DNA of 64,000 nt from the NCBI GenBank assembly GCA_026419805.1, contig JAOSLS010000002.1:124001-188000 (forward strand). The letters are read 5' to 3'. The first letter of the stretch is position 1, and every line of letters starts with the position of its first letter. A model generated the notes under the pieces. The model worked only from the letters and a program-made list of their open reading frames with translations, had not been told where the DNA came from and did no database searches. The translations under genes and the position numbers were made by a program. This DNA comes from Ceratocystis colombiana (Eukaryota; Ascomycota; Sordariomycetes; Microascales; Ceratocystidaceae). Below, one piece after another: positions 46,474 to 57,100 of this stretch.

Positions 46474-49400
46474 ACGAAGGGCTGGGGGTGATTTTACGGT
46501 AAATGGGCAAAAGATATCATATAATAAGACCTTCCATTACGAGACGGAGGTCCCTAGAACTAACTCTACACGAGCTCCCATCTACTTGCAGTTAATGATG
46601 GGATGTAGCCTGCCATTTCTCGTCTTTTCTTTTTGTTTTCCTACGGGTAGTCAACAAAATACTAGCGGTGTGCATATGTGTAACTAATTTGCCATACGAA
46701 ATTACAAACGAGACATGTCAACGTTAGCTCAATATCGCTTACAGCAACTTGCTGGCGCACTTACTGTTGATGAGAAGTTTGACTTGTACGCATGCATCTA
46801 GTTGCTTTCGATTTCGCTGTCTCCGATTCCTTTTCTGAGCTTTTCATCTACGCCTCTAAATACCCACAAAGTTTCTCCCCTAAGACTTTATGAGTTTTAC
46901 CATGACATGGGATCAATTCTAGTGACTCCGGTATATTTACTGGCTTTTATTGAGTCCCTATAAAGTGCAAAACGTGCTAGTGTGCTTGTAGGCAAGGTGA
47001 TTTTACGCAAATGTGTGTGTAACGTTGTACGAGCAGAAGTTAAGCATTAGCGTCTCGTATTTCAAATGTTCTATTACCATGGACACTAGGGGGCTTGCCT
47101 CACCCCATCCCTCACTCTACACATGTACAGATGTAGTATCGCTGTTTGACTACCATAACTTGCCGCCCAAAAACTAATACAGCTTATTTGTTTCCTAACC
47201 CTGATTCATTTTCAATGCAGAACAAGCGAGGCCTTCAATGTGTTGTGAGCTCAGCCTATAAGTCCTGTGACTTATCTGCAGCGTCATTATATCTCTTATG
47301 GGCATTCTCCGAGCTCAGGCTTATGACAACATCGTTCAGCGTTTCGTATGTTGTTGCCATTATCACTATAAATTACGACGGTCTCTGATTGGGATATCCT
47401 CTAGCAGCCGCCGGGGGCAGCAAGGATATTGCAATCATGTGGATATCTGTTGGACCAGTAATTGATAAAGATAACACCCGTTCATTCGAGTGATGAAACA
47501 GAGGGCCAGCACAACATTTTGCAGGGGTTGGCAAGGCACCTTACCTTAGCCTTTGTCAAATCAAGCGCCTACCCGCACCACTTTGGAATTCCAGCCAAGC
47601 CGACCATGGTACCAAAGAACCATCCGCCCTGTAATAGAGAGAAACCCCCCCAATATTCCCTTTTCATCCGCCTCTATATCTTTGTTGATTGCAGTAATCC
47701 ATTAGCTATCGTTAGGTTATCCCCTTCCTGCTCAAAGTCTAATGTCTGATGCAGATCATGGGATATTGCGTAGAGCTGCTAAGCCTGATGAAAATGAAAA
47801 GATAAAATATGAGACTGATGTTGATACGCTCTAGGCTTAGGCCGACTATGGCGTCTTAAAGGTAGAGGAGAATGGTTGACAGTCATCTTCAAATCCAGCC
47901 TTCTGGCCGGTTATCAGCCAGGACAAGCCAAACATTGAAGCTCTTACATGCAGCATTTGAGTTACATTTACTGTTGAGGTTGTGATGGTTGGCTTTTCTC
48001 ATCACTATCCCAAGCCCATGCCCAGCCCAACATCTTCGGAATCCTCTTCAACTGTTGCTTAACTAGCCCCTATTTCTTGTTGTAAAGACCGACCAGATCT
48101 TTGGCCGCCAGATAGACAATAGCGAAGCGCCCTTTTACTCCAACAATTGCCAACACCACACACAACCCTTATTTGAAAGAGCCTATTAGACATCTAGACG
48201 GACCTCCGTAGAGGTATTTTGAAACGTACAGGCCTTTTTGATTATGTAAGTATCAATCCTTAGCAAATGCGGGGTAAATGAAGAAAATATCGCCTTTTTG
48301 AAAAGAACAACGCAGCAAATTTCCAACTTGTCTAATATCGTGGAAAGCACATCCATTCCATTTTCCACGCAACGCCCTTTTTTCTGAATGCTAACAAGCA
48401 TCCTGGAACGCCTTATTTAAGGCTACAGGCCCTAGGCAGGCTTCACAGCACTCTTCTTTTGCGGATCCCTTCTTTTCTTACTTTTCTCCATTGTCAGTGT
48501 AAGGGGCTAGAGAGCCTACGGTCACTTCCAGGTGTTCTAAACATGATCGCTTCCACCACCCCACAAAAGCATAAGGCGAACGGTACAAGCCACTAGCTCA
48601 CAGTGGCTGCAAGAGAACCCTCTGATACGGCTATATCGCCATTATGGCCGATTCGCTATTCATAGCCATAAGGCATGCTGGCGCCTATCTCTTCATCTAG
48701 CTTACCATACCACACCTATCCGACACCAGAAGGCCATCAATATACAGCTCGAGATCCTAGCATAGAACCCTGAGATATGAGGGCCTGTATGGACAGGACT
48801 GGAAACATCCTCTCAACACTACAAGACATCCACAATTGCATTATACGTCAATCGACACTTAGATATCCAAGTTATAGCAGCACTATTCACCAACGTATTC
48901 GGCGCCCCCTCCCCCCTCCCGAGGCCTCCTGAGACTTGTTGCTCTTATAGAGGACATACAAGACAAATAAATCCGGGATGCCAAGGGTTCGGGGCCCGGC
49001 GAGAGGCCCAGATTGGAGTCAGTTTGATCCACTGGCATCCATTCCCAGGGGTCCGGGGTCCGCCGAGAGGCTCCGATTGGAGCCAGTTTGATCCGCTGGC
49101 ATCCATTCCCAGGGGTCCGGGGTCCGCCGAGAGGCTCAGATTGGAGTCAGTTTGATGCACTAGCATTCAATCATGAAGCCAATAGATAGAAAAGCCTCCA
49201 AAGAGCATGTCAAGGACCTTGAGAAGAGTTATCTACCGTGATACCGAGCATGCATTATCAGCCAAACTACGATCGAATCAACACAAACAGAGATCGCATT
49301 TTACAATCGAGCGCTCCAATATTATTTACAGCCCTTTACACCGATCAACTTGATGGGCTCTTGCAGAAGACCGAAGAGCAACGACAGCTTCTCTCAAGAG

Positions 49401-50570
49401 AAAACCTACATCATTGTACCGTTATAATCAGCATTTAGACATGCCGATGCAGCCAGCTACAACGGCGTCTCTCTCAAGGGCTATCCGAAATCCCCATGGA
49501 AATCATCTCACAAAGATACACGATGGTTTTAACACGACTACGCGAATTGGTATCTGAAGGTTGACAATAGACTGGTTGATGCCTAATGGGGAGCGCAGGT
49601 CTTGGACTAACTCCCCTGCTCCCCTAGTTGAAATTTAATTAGACGTACTTGAGACTTCATAAAATATATTTTCGGGAAAAACGCTACCACACCTATCCCA
49701 TGTAACCAATTTCGAATAAAGCAAGCAGACCAGACCGTAATTGAGATTTGTGCCAAGTTGACAGAAGATGTGCCGTTCGGCAACAGGACCTAGACCAGTT
49801 AGACCTCCTCGCCGTGGACTGCTCACTACTGTTTACACGCGGACACACGGAGGCGTAACACGAGCAGAGAGTGTCATCTCTCAACTAGCTAAGGCCTAGT
49901 CGATTTACTTGCTCTTGGAGCTGGTGGGGTGAATATTAAGGTTTGCAGCGCAATATTGAAAAGCTTCAAGAAACGTAGACAGAGCCGAAAACAGATCCAT
50001 GCGCTGAAACACATCTATTTAAGCCTTTTTTCATAAGCAGTCAACATGCAAGCAAAGCATCAAGACAAGTCTAGGAGTATTAGGCTTGAATCCAACCATG
50101 TTTTAGTCTATAGATACTAGCAGGCTACAGGTCCCATCCCAACCATTAGAGCCTATAATAAATCCCCCCCCTTTCTAGAACAATACTATACATGTCATAA
50201 CTGCATAAAGGGCACCGCATTCATTTGGGCTTAACTTCTTAAACCGCCCTCTATTTATGACACTCTCATGTGCTCGGCAAAAAGAAGCTTTTGATGTCCA
50301 CAATATAAAGCTATCTTCCCACTACAAGGCAGTCATTTTTACGTGCTTCACGATCACCAATCTTCAGCCTCATCTTAGCCCTTTGCAGTATGCACTTTAG
50401 TCTCTTTCCTTCCTTAGATTATACATCGCTAGCCTTCCCATCCCATCCTCCAGGCCCCCCACCCACCAGCCTTGTATCAGGTAATCAATCCCCACCGCTC
50501 TGACGAATCACCACCTTTTTGGCCAAACTAACAGGGTGCATCGAAATAGCCGCCTTTCTCTCAACCCACC
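46474..50570. other. Gene-poor region between IML1 and helicase-nuclease
   Basis: 4.1 kb with no intact gene. It holds the IML1 3' UTR, a short frame of 28 codons at 46715-46801, a three-copy 64-bp tandem repeat (48991 to about 49165) and patches such as about 47755-47900 that look faintly coding but are broken by stops. This could be decayed gene or transposon sequence. The last few hundred bases are CT-rich and serve as promoter for the helicase-nuclease gene. Confidence 0.5.
48991..49165. repeat. 64-bp minisatellite, three copies
   Basis: Copies begin at 48991, 49055 and 49119, each starting GGGG(C/T)CCG(G/C)CGAGAGGC. The first two run through ATTGGAGYCAGTTTGATCC and the shared CTGGCATCCATTCCCAGG. 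The third ends about 47 nt in, where it diverges. They are GC-rich compared with the flanks. The unit length is not a multiple of three, so it is non-coding. Confidence 0.85.
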
Positions 50571-53453
50571 ATGCGCCAAGCCTTGGTTAGAAGGCCATCA
50601 ACGCCGTCGTCATTGCGCCCCGTTTGGCCTGTGTATAACCAAAAAATAAGTCCTGTACCTCGCATCAGGCATTTTTCTATAGCCACAAAATCAGCCTCTC
50701 CAAGGAAACTATTGCACCGAATTTTGCCGTCATCTTCTTTCCCTTCCTCTCTAACCCGTACTCCTCCATCATTATCGCAATGGAAGGCCGACAACTCTCG
50801 CGGCTGGCATTCCATCTACAACATGGAAGCTTCATCTGAGGAATCTGAGCGCCTTGCCCCCTCTCCTTCAGCCCCCTTACAGCGATCCCGATCTCAGGCA
50901 TCCACCCGTTCGCCCTCTCCTGCAAACTCAACAGCCCCCTCTACTCCCATCACCCCCAGTACTACCTCTGGGTCCACGTCTTTCGTCTCTGCTGCTACTA
51001 TTCGGAATGAAGAAACGAAAGTACAAAACCATAGTCCTAGCCCACCCAAGAGGCGCCGCAAAAAGGCCCAATTCGTGCCTTCGGAAGAACAAAAACGCAT
51101 TGTTGAGCTTTCAAAGGATCACAATGTCCTGGTCTCCGCCCGTCCTGGATCGGGAAAAACATCAACAGCGGAGGCTCTTGTGGCAGGCGCTGGGCCCAGC
51201 GAGCGTATCGCCATCCTGACATACTCCCGGCGTCTCTGCGTAGAGACAAAAAAGCGCTTAGAAAAGTACTCCAGCTCCTGCTCAGTGCTCACCTTCCACG
51301 CAATGGCCTGTCGCTTGTTTGGATCTTCTCTGCATACAGATGCACAACTCCTTGGAGAACTAAAGCGCCTTAATCGAGGAGAAGGCAAGCCATTGCATTG
51401 GTCTGGACGACCTTATGACATAATTGTTCTGGATGAGTTCCAAGACTGCACGCCGCTACTCTTTTGGCTTATATGCATCTTTATTCGCGTCAACAACCGC
51501 ACCTTGGGCAAATCCGCACGTCTAGTCATTCTTGGCGACGACAAACAAGCCATCTATGGCTTCCGTAAGGCAGACGCCAGGTTCCTCAACTTTGCGCCTG
51601 ACCTCCTAGGGCCCCTGTCGCCAGAATACCCCTGGGCCAAGCAAACTCTCAGCAAGAGTTTCCGACTTTCTCACCAAACTGTCGACTTCATCAACACTGT
51701 GTATCTCGAGGGGCAAAAGTATATGCTTGGCTCCAAAAGTGGCCCGATGCCTATTTTCTTGAATGCTAATATCTTCAAGCCGGGGCCAATTGCGGCAAAA
51801 CTCATGTCTCTCATCAACAAATATCGTGCTGAGAATACTGCAATTCTTGCGCCGAGTGTACGTGGTAGCCAAATCATGTCTGGCTTAGTCAACATTCTTG
51901 CCGAGGAATACGGAGTACCCATTGCTGTGTCTACAAACGACGATGCACCCCTAGACGAACGTGTCATAAAGGGCAAAGTCTCTGCTGCTACTATTCATCA
52001 GTTTAAGGGGAGCGAGCGAGATCTCGTCATTCTATTAGGTGTCAGTAACCACTCCTACTTCAACTTCATTGCTCGCGATGCCCCCGATGATCATTGTACA
52101 AATCAGATATTCGTCGGATTAACTCGCGCCCGTGAGCAATTAGTAGTTGTAAACTACTCCAAAGAACCTCTTTTGTCATTCCTCTCTGTGGATGACATAC
52201 CAGATAAGGCAATTTGGGACAAGACAAGAGATATCCCCGTCACAGAAAATGAGCTCATCTGTGGCCCCAAACCTGGCCGTCCTGCTCAAAACGGCCTTTT
52301 GCTCAACTCCAAGCTGTCTGTGATAGACGTAGTTCGTTTTATCCCCGATGAAGAGCTGCAGGCGCTCATTGACAGATACCTAGACATCCAGACTATCTCC
52401 CCAGCCCTTCCTGAAAATGAACAAATCAACCTTCCGGTGATCATTCCCACCAAGTGGAACATTCAGAAACCAAGAGAAGATAAATCCGATAAAGGCTCAG
52501 AAGACCAATTCTATCCTCAGGACGACTGGAATTTCCACGAAGCCGTCAGTGATTTAAACGGCCTTGCCGTAGTCGCAGTCTGTGAACACAAAATGCTAGG
52601 GACTTTGACAACGCTGATCCCTCCAGATGAGGCCTGCAACGATAATACCGACCTCAAAGTCCTAAATTCCTGGCTAGGCGAAAATTTGACAAAAGAAAAT
52701 GTCCACTGGCTATGCCAAAAGGCGTGTGAATATGAATCCAAGAGATCCAAGTTCAAACCCCGCTTTCTTCAGATGCAAACCCAGGAATGCGACTGGATCA
52801 CACCCGAAGACCTCACTGCCGCCCGCACACGTCTCAACGAAGAGTTGACCAATTCGCCGTACGGAAAAAGCTTAGGGTTTGAGGTCTCGTTTAAACACGA
52901 GTACACAATTGATAACGAGACAACCCAATTCATGGGCATGGCTGATATCATTGGCGTCAAAGCCGATCCCAAGAAAGAAGAGTCAAAGGAAGACTCAAAA
53001 AAGTCTGACACCACAACTAACCCACCAGACTCTGCCAACATTTCTAGAAAATTTTCTAGAAAACATTCCGCCTGCTTGTGGGAAATCAAATTTGTATCCA
53101 CGCTCACCAACGAACACATCCTACAGACAATCCTATACGCCCAGCTATTTACCGTTGAACACAAGTGCCTACCTGAAGTCATTCTACTATTCAACGTGCG
53201 CACCGGCGAAAAACTGCAAATAAAGATCAAGGAAAGAGCCGATGGCATCTCGCCTGAGAAACTGTTAGCCAGGTTCACCGAGCAGGTCTTCCGCCTCAAG
53301 TTTACCACGGCAGCGATATCTGAAGATGACGAGTTCATCATGGATAATCTTATGACGCGCGAGGAGGCCATCGCAGTGGTCGATAGACCGGGTGTAGCGC
53401 TGGTCAAGGACGAAAACAAGGTATACAAAGATCAGGAGGTCATTCAGGCTTAG
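50571..53453 (+). CDS. SF1 (UvrD-type) helicase fused to RecB-type nuclease, probably mitochondrial
   Basis: A single exon, 960 aa. Residues 1-70 have many Arg/Ser/Pro and no acidic residue, with RIRHFSIA resembling a matrix-protease site: a likely mitochondrial presequence. A second in-frame ATG at 50823 (Met85, AAC-ATG-G context) would remove it, leaving an acidic start and the NLS-like PPKRRRKK at about 160. The helicase core is complete: PGSGKT (192-197), DEFQD (288-292), GDDKQAIYGFR (322-332), SFR (363-365), TIHQFKGSE (474-482) and VGLTRAR (515-521). The C-terminal third carries RecB nuclease marks: MADIIG (Asp792), WEIKF (Glu838, Lys840) and QTILY (Gln852, Tyr856). This order resembles AddA/RecB, not Dna2. 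It is expected to unwind and cut DNA ends, perhaps in mtDNA upkeep; the function is inferred. The yeast mitochondrial helicase Hmi1 is UvrD-like but not known to me to carry a nuclease. Confidence 0.88.
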   Translation: MRQALVRRPSTPSSLRPVWPVYNQKISPVPRIRHFSIATKSASPRKLLHRILPSSSFPSSLTRTPPSLSQWKADNSRGWHSIYNMEASSEESERLAPSPSAPLQRSRSQASTRSPSPANSTAPSTPITPSTTSGSTSFVSAATIRNEETKVQNHSPSPPKRRRKKAQFVPSEEQKRIVELSKDHNVLVSARPGSGKTSTAEALVAGAGPSERIAILTYSRRLCVETKKRLEKYSSSCSVLTFHAMACRLFGSSLHTDAQLLGELKRLNRGEGKPLHWSGRPYDIIVLDEFQDCTPLLFWLICIFIRVNNRTLGKSARLVILGDDKQAIYGFRKADARFLNFAPDLLGPLSPEYPWAKQTLSKSFRLSHQTVDFINTVYLEGQKYMLGSKSGPMPIFLNANIFKPGPIAAKLMSLINKYRAENTAILAPSVRGSQIMSGLVNILAEEYGVPIAVSTNDDAPLDERVIKGKVSAATIHQFKGSERDLVILLGVSNHSYFNFIARDAPDDHCTNQIFVGLTRAREQLVVVNYSKEPLLSFLSVDDIPDKAIWDKTRDIPVTENELICGPKPGRPAQNGLLLNSKLSVIDVVRFIPDEELQALIDRYLDIQTISPALPENEQINLPVIIPTKWNIQKPREDKSDKGSEDQFYPQDDWNFHEAVSDLNGLAVVAVCEHKMLGTLTTLIPPDEACNDNTDLKVLNSWLGENLTKENVHWLCQKACEYESKRSKFKPRFLQMQTQECDWITPEDLTAARTRLNEELTNSPYGKSLGFEVSFKHEYTIDNETTQFMGMADIIGVKADPKKEESKEDSKKSDTTTNPPDSANISRKFSRKHSACLWEIKFVSTLTNEHILQTILYAQLFTVEHKCLPEVILLFNVRTGEKLQIKIKERADGISPEKLLARFTEQVFRLKFTTAAISEDDEFIMDNLMTREEAIAVVDRPGVALVKDENKVYKDQEVIQA

Positions 53454-54110
53454 AAGGACAATGAAGGCATCACATTTGAACAGGATGATAACAATGATGT
53501 TGCGCACCTGAAAAACAAAGAGGAAAACAGCAGCTAGACCATAGCTTTATGACGCGACGACGTTGGTAAGTCACGAGGACGAGGCCAATCGCTATATGTA
53601 TCTACTCTCATAGTACTTGACGCTTAAAAATGAAAGCATGTCGAAAAAAATAACAACTACTCCTACCCTATCGAGAACCCAGCCCCTCTCGAAAATAACA
53701 TAAAAAAGTAGGTATTTGCTAAGCTAGGACGGAATATAGATAAAGAGACCACTCACGAGTATGTAGTATGTGTGATATAGTACAAAGGAAACAAAATGAA
53801 TATGTAAGACGAGCGAATATCAGGTAAACGCGAAATAATACCATGCCGTAAGCCCGTAGAAGAAGCATGAGCTAGAAACAGGGAAGTCAAGAACTGGCGT
53901 CAACAGCAATCAATACCTGTTGTCCATCCCAAGAATTGTTCAATGCAAAGCCCCCTCCCCTCCCACAAAGCGAACAAAAAGAAAAAGAAACACCAATACC
54001 GATTTTTTTAGCCTAAGTCCCAAGAGATAAAAGAAAACAAAAAGACTAAACGAAAATACAAGCAGAAGAACAGAGAGAAATCAAAATGCTAAAAGGCCAT
54101 CCGAGATCCG
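53454..54110. other. Convergent intergenic region, helicase-nuclease and SCC2
   Basis: 657 bp holding both 3' UTRs. Strongly A-rich toward 53980-54090. No coding signal or repeat structure of note. Confidence 0.5.
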
Positions 54111-57100
54111 TTAAATCCACTCCGAGCTAACCTCCGTCGGCTCAGGCTCTGGCTCCGGCAACGGATTTTTGCGTGGCCGGCCACGGGGCCTCGGTTTTGA
54201 GGATGCCCGGGCCTGCTTTTTTCGCGCGCCGCCACCAGGCGTGCCTGCGCCCTTCCGTTTGCGGCCCCGAGTTTCCGTTGGCATAAAACTTGTAGGGTCG
54301 TCGTGGTCGTCCATATCGTCCTGGTCCTCATCACCCAGCGGTGTTGAAGGCCCCATACCCTCGTCCATCTCTTCGTCTTCGTTAGGTACCTTGAACTCGC
54401 TATCGACATTCATTAAATCGACAAACGCCTTGAGCTTGCGAAGCTGAGATTGTTGAGTGTCAAAGGCTGACGGTATTTTGCTCAGTTCCTCCCATAGTTT
54501 ATCCCCAGTGATGCCCTGTACTTTAATGGGGGCCTTGCTCAGGTCCTTGGCCAGAGCTTTGACCTTGGTTTCACGTCGGTTGAGACCTAGACCGTATAGA
54601 CGACGAAGATATGTGCGCGCATCCCATAGCGCAACAAGAATAGCTGAAGCCGCACTAAACCGCTTCAGCTTTTGTGGGTCGATGTCCAGTTCAATAGGCG
54701 CCGGGGCAGGAGTGGGCTCCTTTTCCTCGTTGACTGTGCCATCTACGGTCAGTTTGCCATCCAAAGCCATCTCCATAAGGTCATGTTTAGGCGCAGTAGA
54801 TGTAGGAGCGGTGGCAGAAGGAGCGGAAGTTCTTTCCTTTGCAAAAATTGCGTCCATTCGCATGTCAAAGATGTCAGACTCAATCGTCTGGGCAATCGGC
54901 GCGCCAGTAGTGATTACAATCTTCTCCATGATGTTGACAGTGGCAATGACTTCGCCCAAGGTGACATATTCCATATACGACAAATTCTCAACGATAAACC
55001 GCGCAAACAATACGTGGTTAGGGACATGACCGGAAACGTTGAGTTTGTTAAGATCGAAATCGGCCTGGGAGCAAATTTTCTCGAGCAGTTTCTGACGGTT
55101 CTTCGATTTGCTAACTTTCATGACCTCCATCAGCAGATGAAGCTTAGCTTGGTAAGGGCCCGTACGGGCACCACGGCTATCATCACAAACATTGCATTGA
55201 TACTGATAGGCAGATTGAATGGCTTTGGCATATTCTCTCTCCAACACAGTTTCATGCTTTTGATGCAAAACCTTGTGCTCCTGGAAAGCAGTCTCCGATA
55301 TCTTATGCAAGTCTGATGTCTCAAGGGTGATAAGAGTGATACCAGTCTCCTTTGGATGTACTAAACCTTGACGGTTGATGCTTCCTAGCACCTCCATGGC
55401 CAAGAATGCATGATCATCTTGGGCGCTGAGAGAAATTCGCGTGATATCTTTGAGGAAGCGTTGGGTTGTTGCACTAGCTACATCATCGAAGTTGGTACCA
55501 CCCATCACAGTCAGCTCACGTTTCTTTCCAGCGGCTTTTTCAGCAGCAGCTTCAGCCGAGGCAGCCTCGGATCTCCGCTCCTCAGTCAGGAGAAATTCCT
55601 TAAAAGAAGACAAGATCATGTTCTCAAGCTGTGAAATCTTGTCATCAAAAACTGCTTGGAAGCAAGTGTAAACATTGGGCGAGACATAGTTCCGTGGAGA
55701 AGATTCGCAAATGAGACCGATCGAGTCAAGGGCTGAGGAGCGCATTGACATAGGCTGTCCCTTTAGCGCAAATGGAAGTAAAATGTCAACCATGAGCGAA
55801 GTCACCGTCTTTCCTTTCCAACTAGGGAACTTATCCCGAAAGAAGTCGATCTCGCTTTCCAAATTGCAATGTTTTCCGATCATACCCATGAGAATAGCAT
55901 AACGCGAGAACGTGGAGACGGTCTTGGCATCTAGAGACTTGTTTTTCTGCGCTTGAGCACCAGCCATGCACGATGCAGCGAGACGAGAGAGAGGAGCAAT
56001 ATTTTGCAAAATATCGCTAATGATCCAGATACAGGCCATAGTGTTATCAAGAAGAGGCTTCTGAAGTTTAGAGACAGACTGGTTCAAAAGAGATCGAACT
56101 TCTTGCAGAAAGTGCGAGTGAATTCTGGACAGATTAGGGAGCACTCGACGGTAGATGGCAGTCACAGCACGGAAAACAAGAAGATCCTCGCGTGTTTGAA
56201 TGGCAGATAGATGTGGCTTGAGGAGACGAACTTGCTCAAAAGTGAACAGCTTGGGATCTGCCTTCGCAAATATCATGAGCACAAGAAGGGCATCACGACC
56301 AGCAGGGACCGTTGGATCGTCAGAGTCGAGATTGTCAATAAGGCCAAACATGTTGGCTACAAGTTTTGTGCAAACAGTGAAAGGGCCTTCGGCTGGCTTG
56401 CTCTCTTTAGTATTGAGAATTGACTGGAGAACCTTGTCCAACACGCCAGCAACATTGCCAGACTTCACAATACGGATCATCAAACTTACATGGTCCGTCA
56501 GCGAAGTTTGATACTCTGCAGAGTCTTCAGCATTGTAGAAAGGCGCAAACCAAACCTCTTCCATCATTTGCTTCGCTAGATCGCGCACGCCTTCGTCCGG
56601 ATCTTGGACTCGCAGCAGCAGACCGGCGGCGATTGGTCCACGGATGGCTTTGTTGTTATTGCGAAGGTAAATATCACGTGCCAATTTCATGGACCGCTTC
56701 CGAACACCCACGCCAGAGTCAGTGAAACGCTCAATAACACGGGGTGTCATTTCATCCTCCAATAGTGGCCGCATAGATATGCATTTGCCAATAAGGCCAA
56801 CAGCAGAGTCTCGGACCTGAGGAGACGAATCACCCGCACACTTAAGAATTAGGTGGATAACGACCGAGTCTCCATCTAAGATGGCTGGATCTGTCTCAAG
56901 AATCTGATTGACACTCTTCAAACTCTTACTACGAACTGTAGCTTGGTCGCTAGCCATGGAGCCCAGTACAATATTCAAAATTGTTGGGAAGGATTCACAC
57001 AGAGGGGACCGCAGCAGAAGCGTGTAAAATGCCAGCTTAGCGTGAGCAGCAGTAACAGTCTTGAACGAGTATTCATTTGTTAACCAACGTTCGTCATCAA

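Noticed and set aside
48186..48401. 71-codon - strand frame
   Set aside because: Cys/Phe-rich composition without domain resemblance, a chance frame in decayed DNA.
49238..49438. Frame with a QKTEEQRQLLSREN helix, considered a transposase tail
   Set aside because: Only a short charged helix; no DDE residues, terminal repeats or target duplication could be found nearby.
50571..53453. Helicase-nuclease as bacterial contamination in the assembly
   Set aside because: It is flanked by fungal genes, has a fungal-style CT-rich promoter and Kozak context, a presequence-like N-terminus and codon use like its neighbours. Ancient transfer remains possible.
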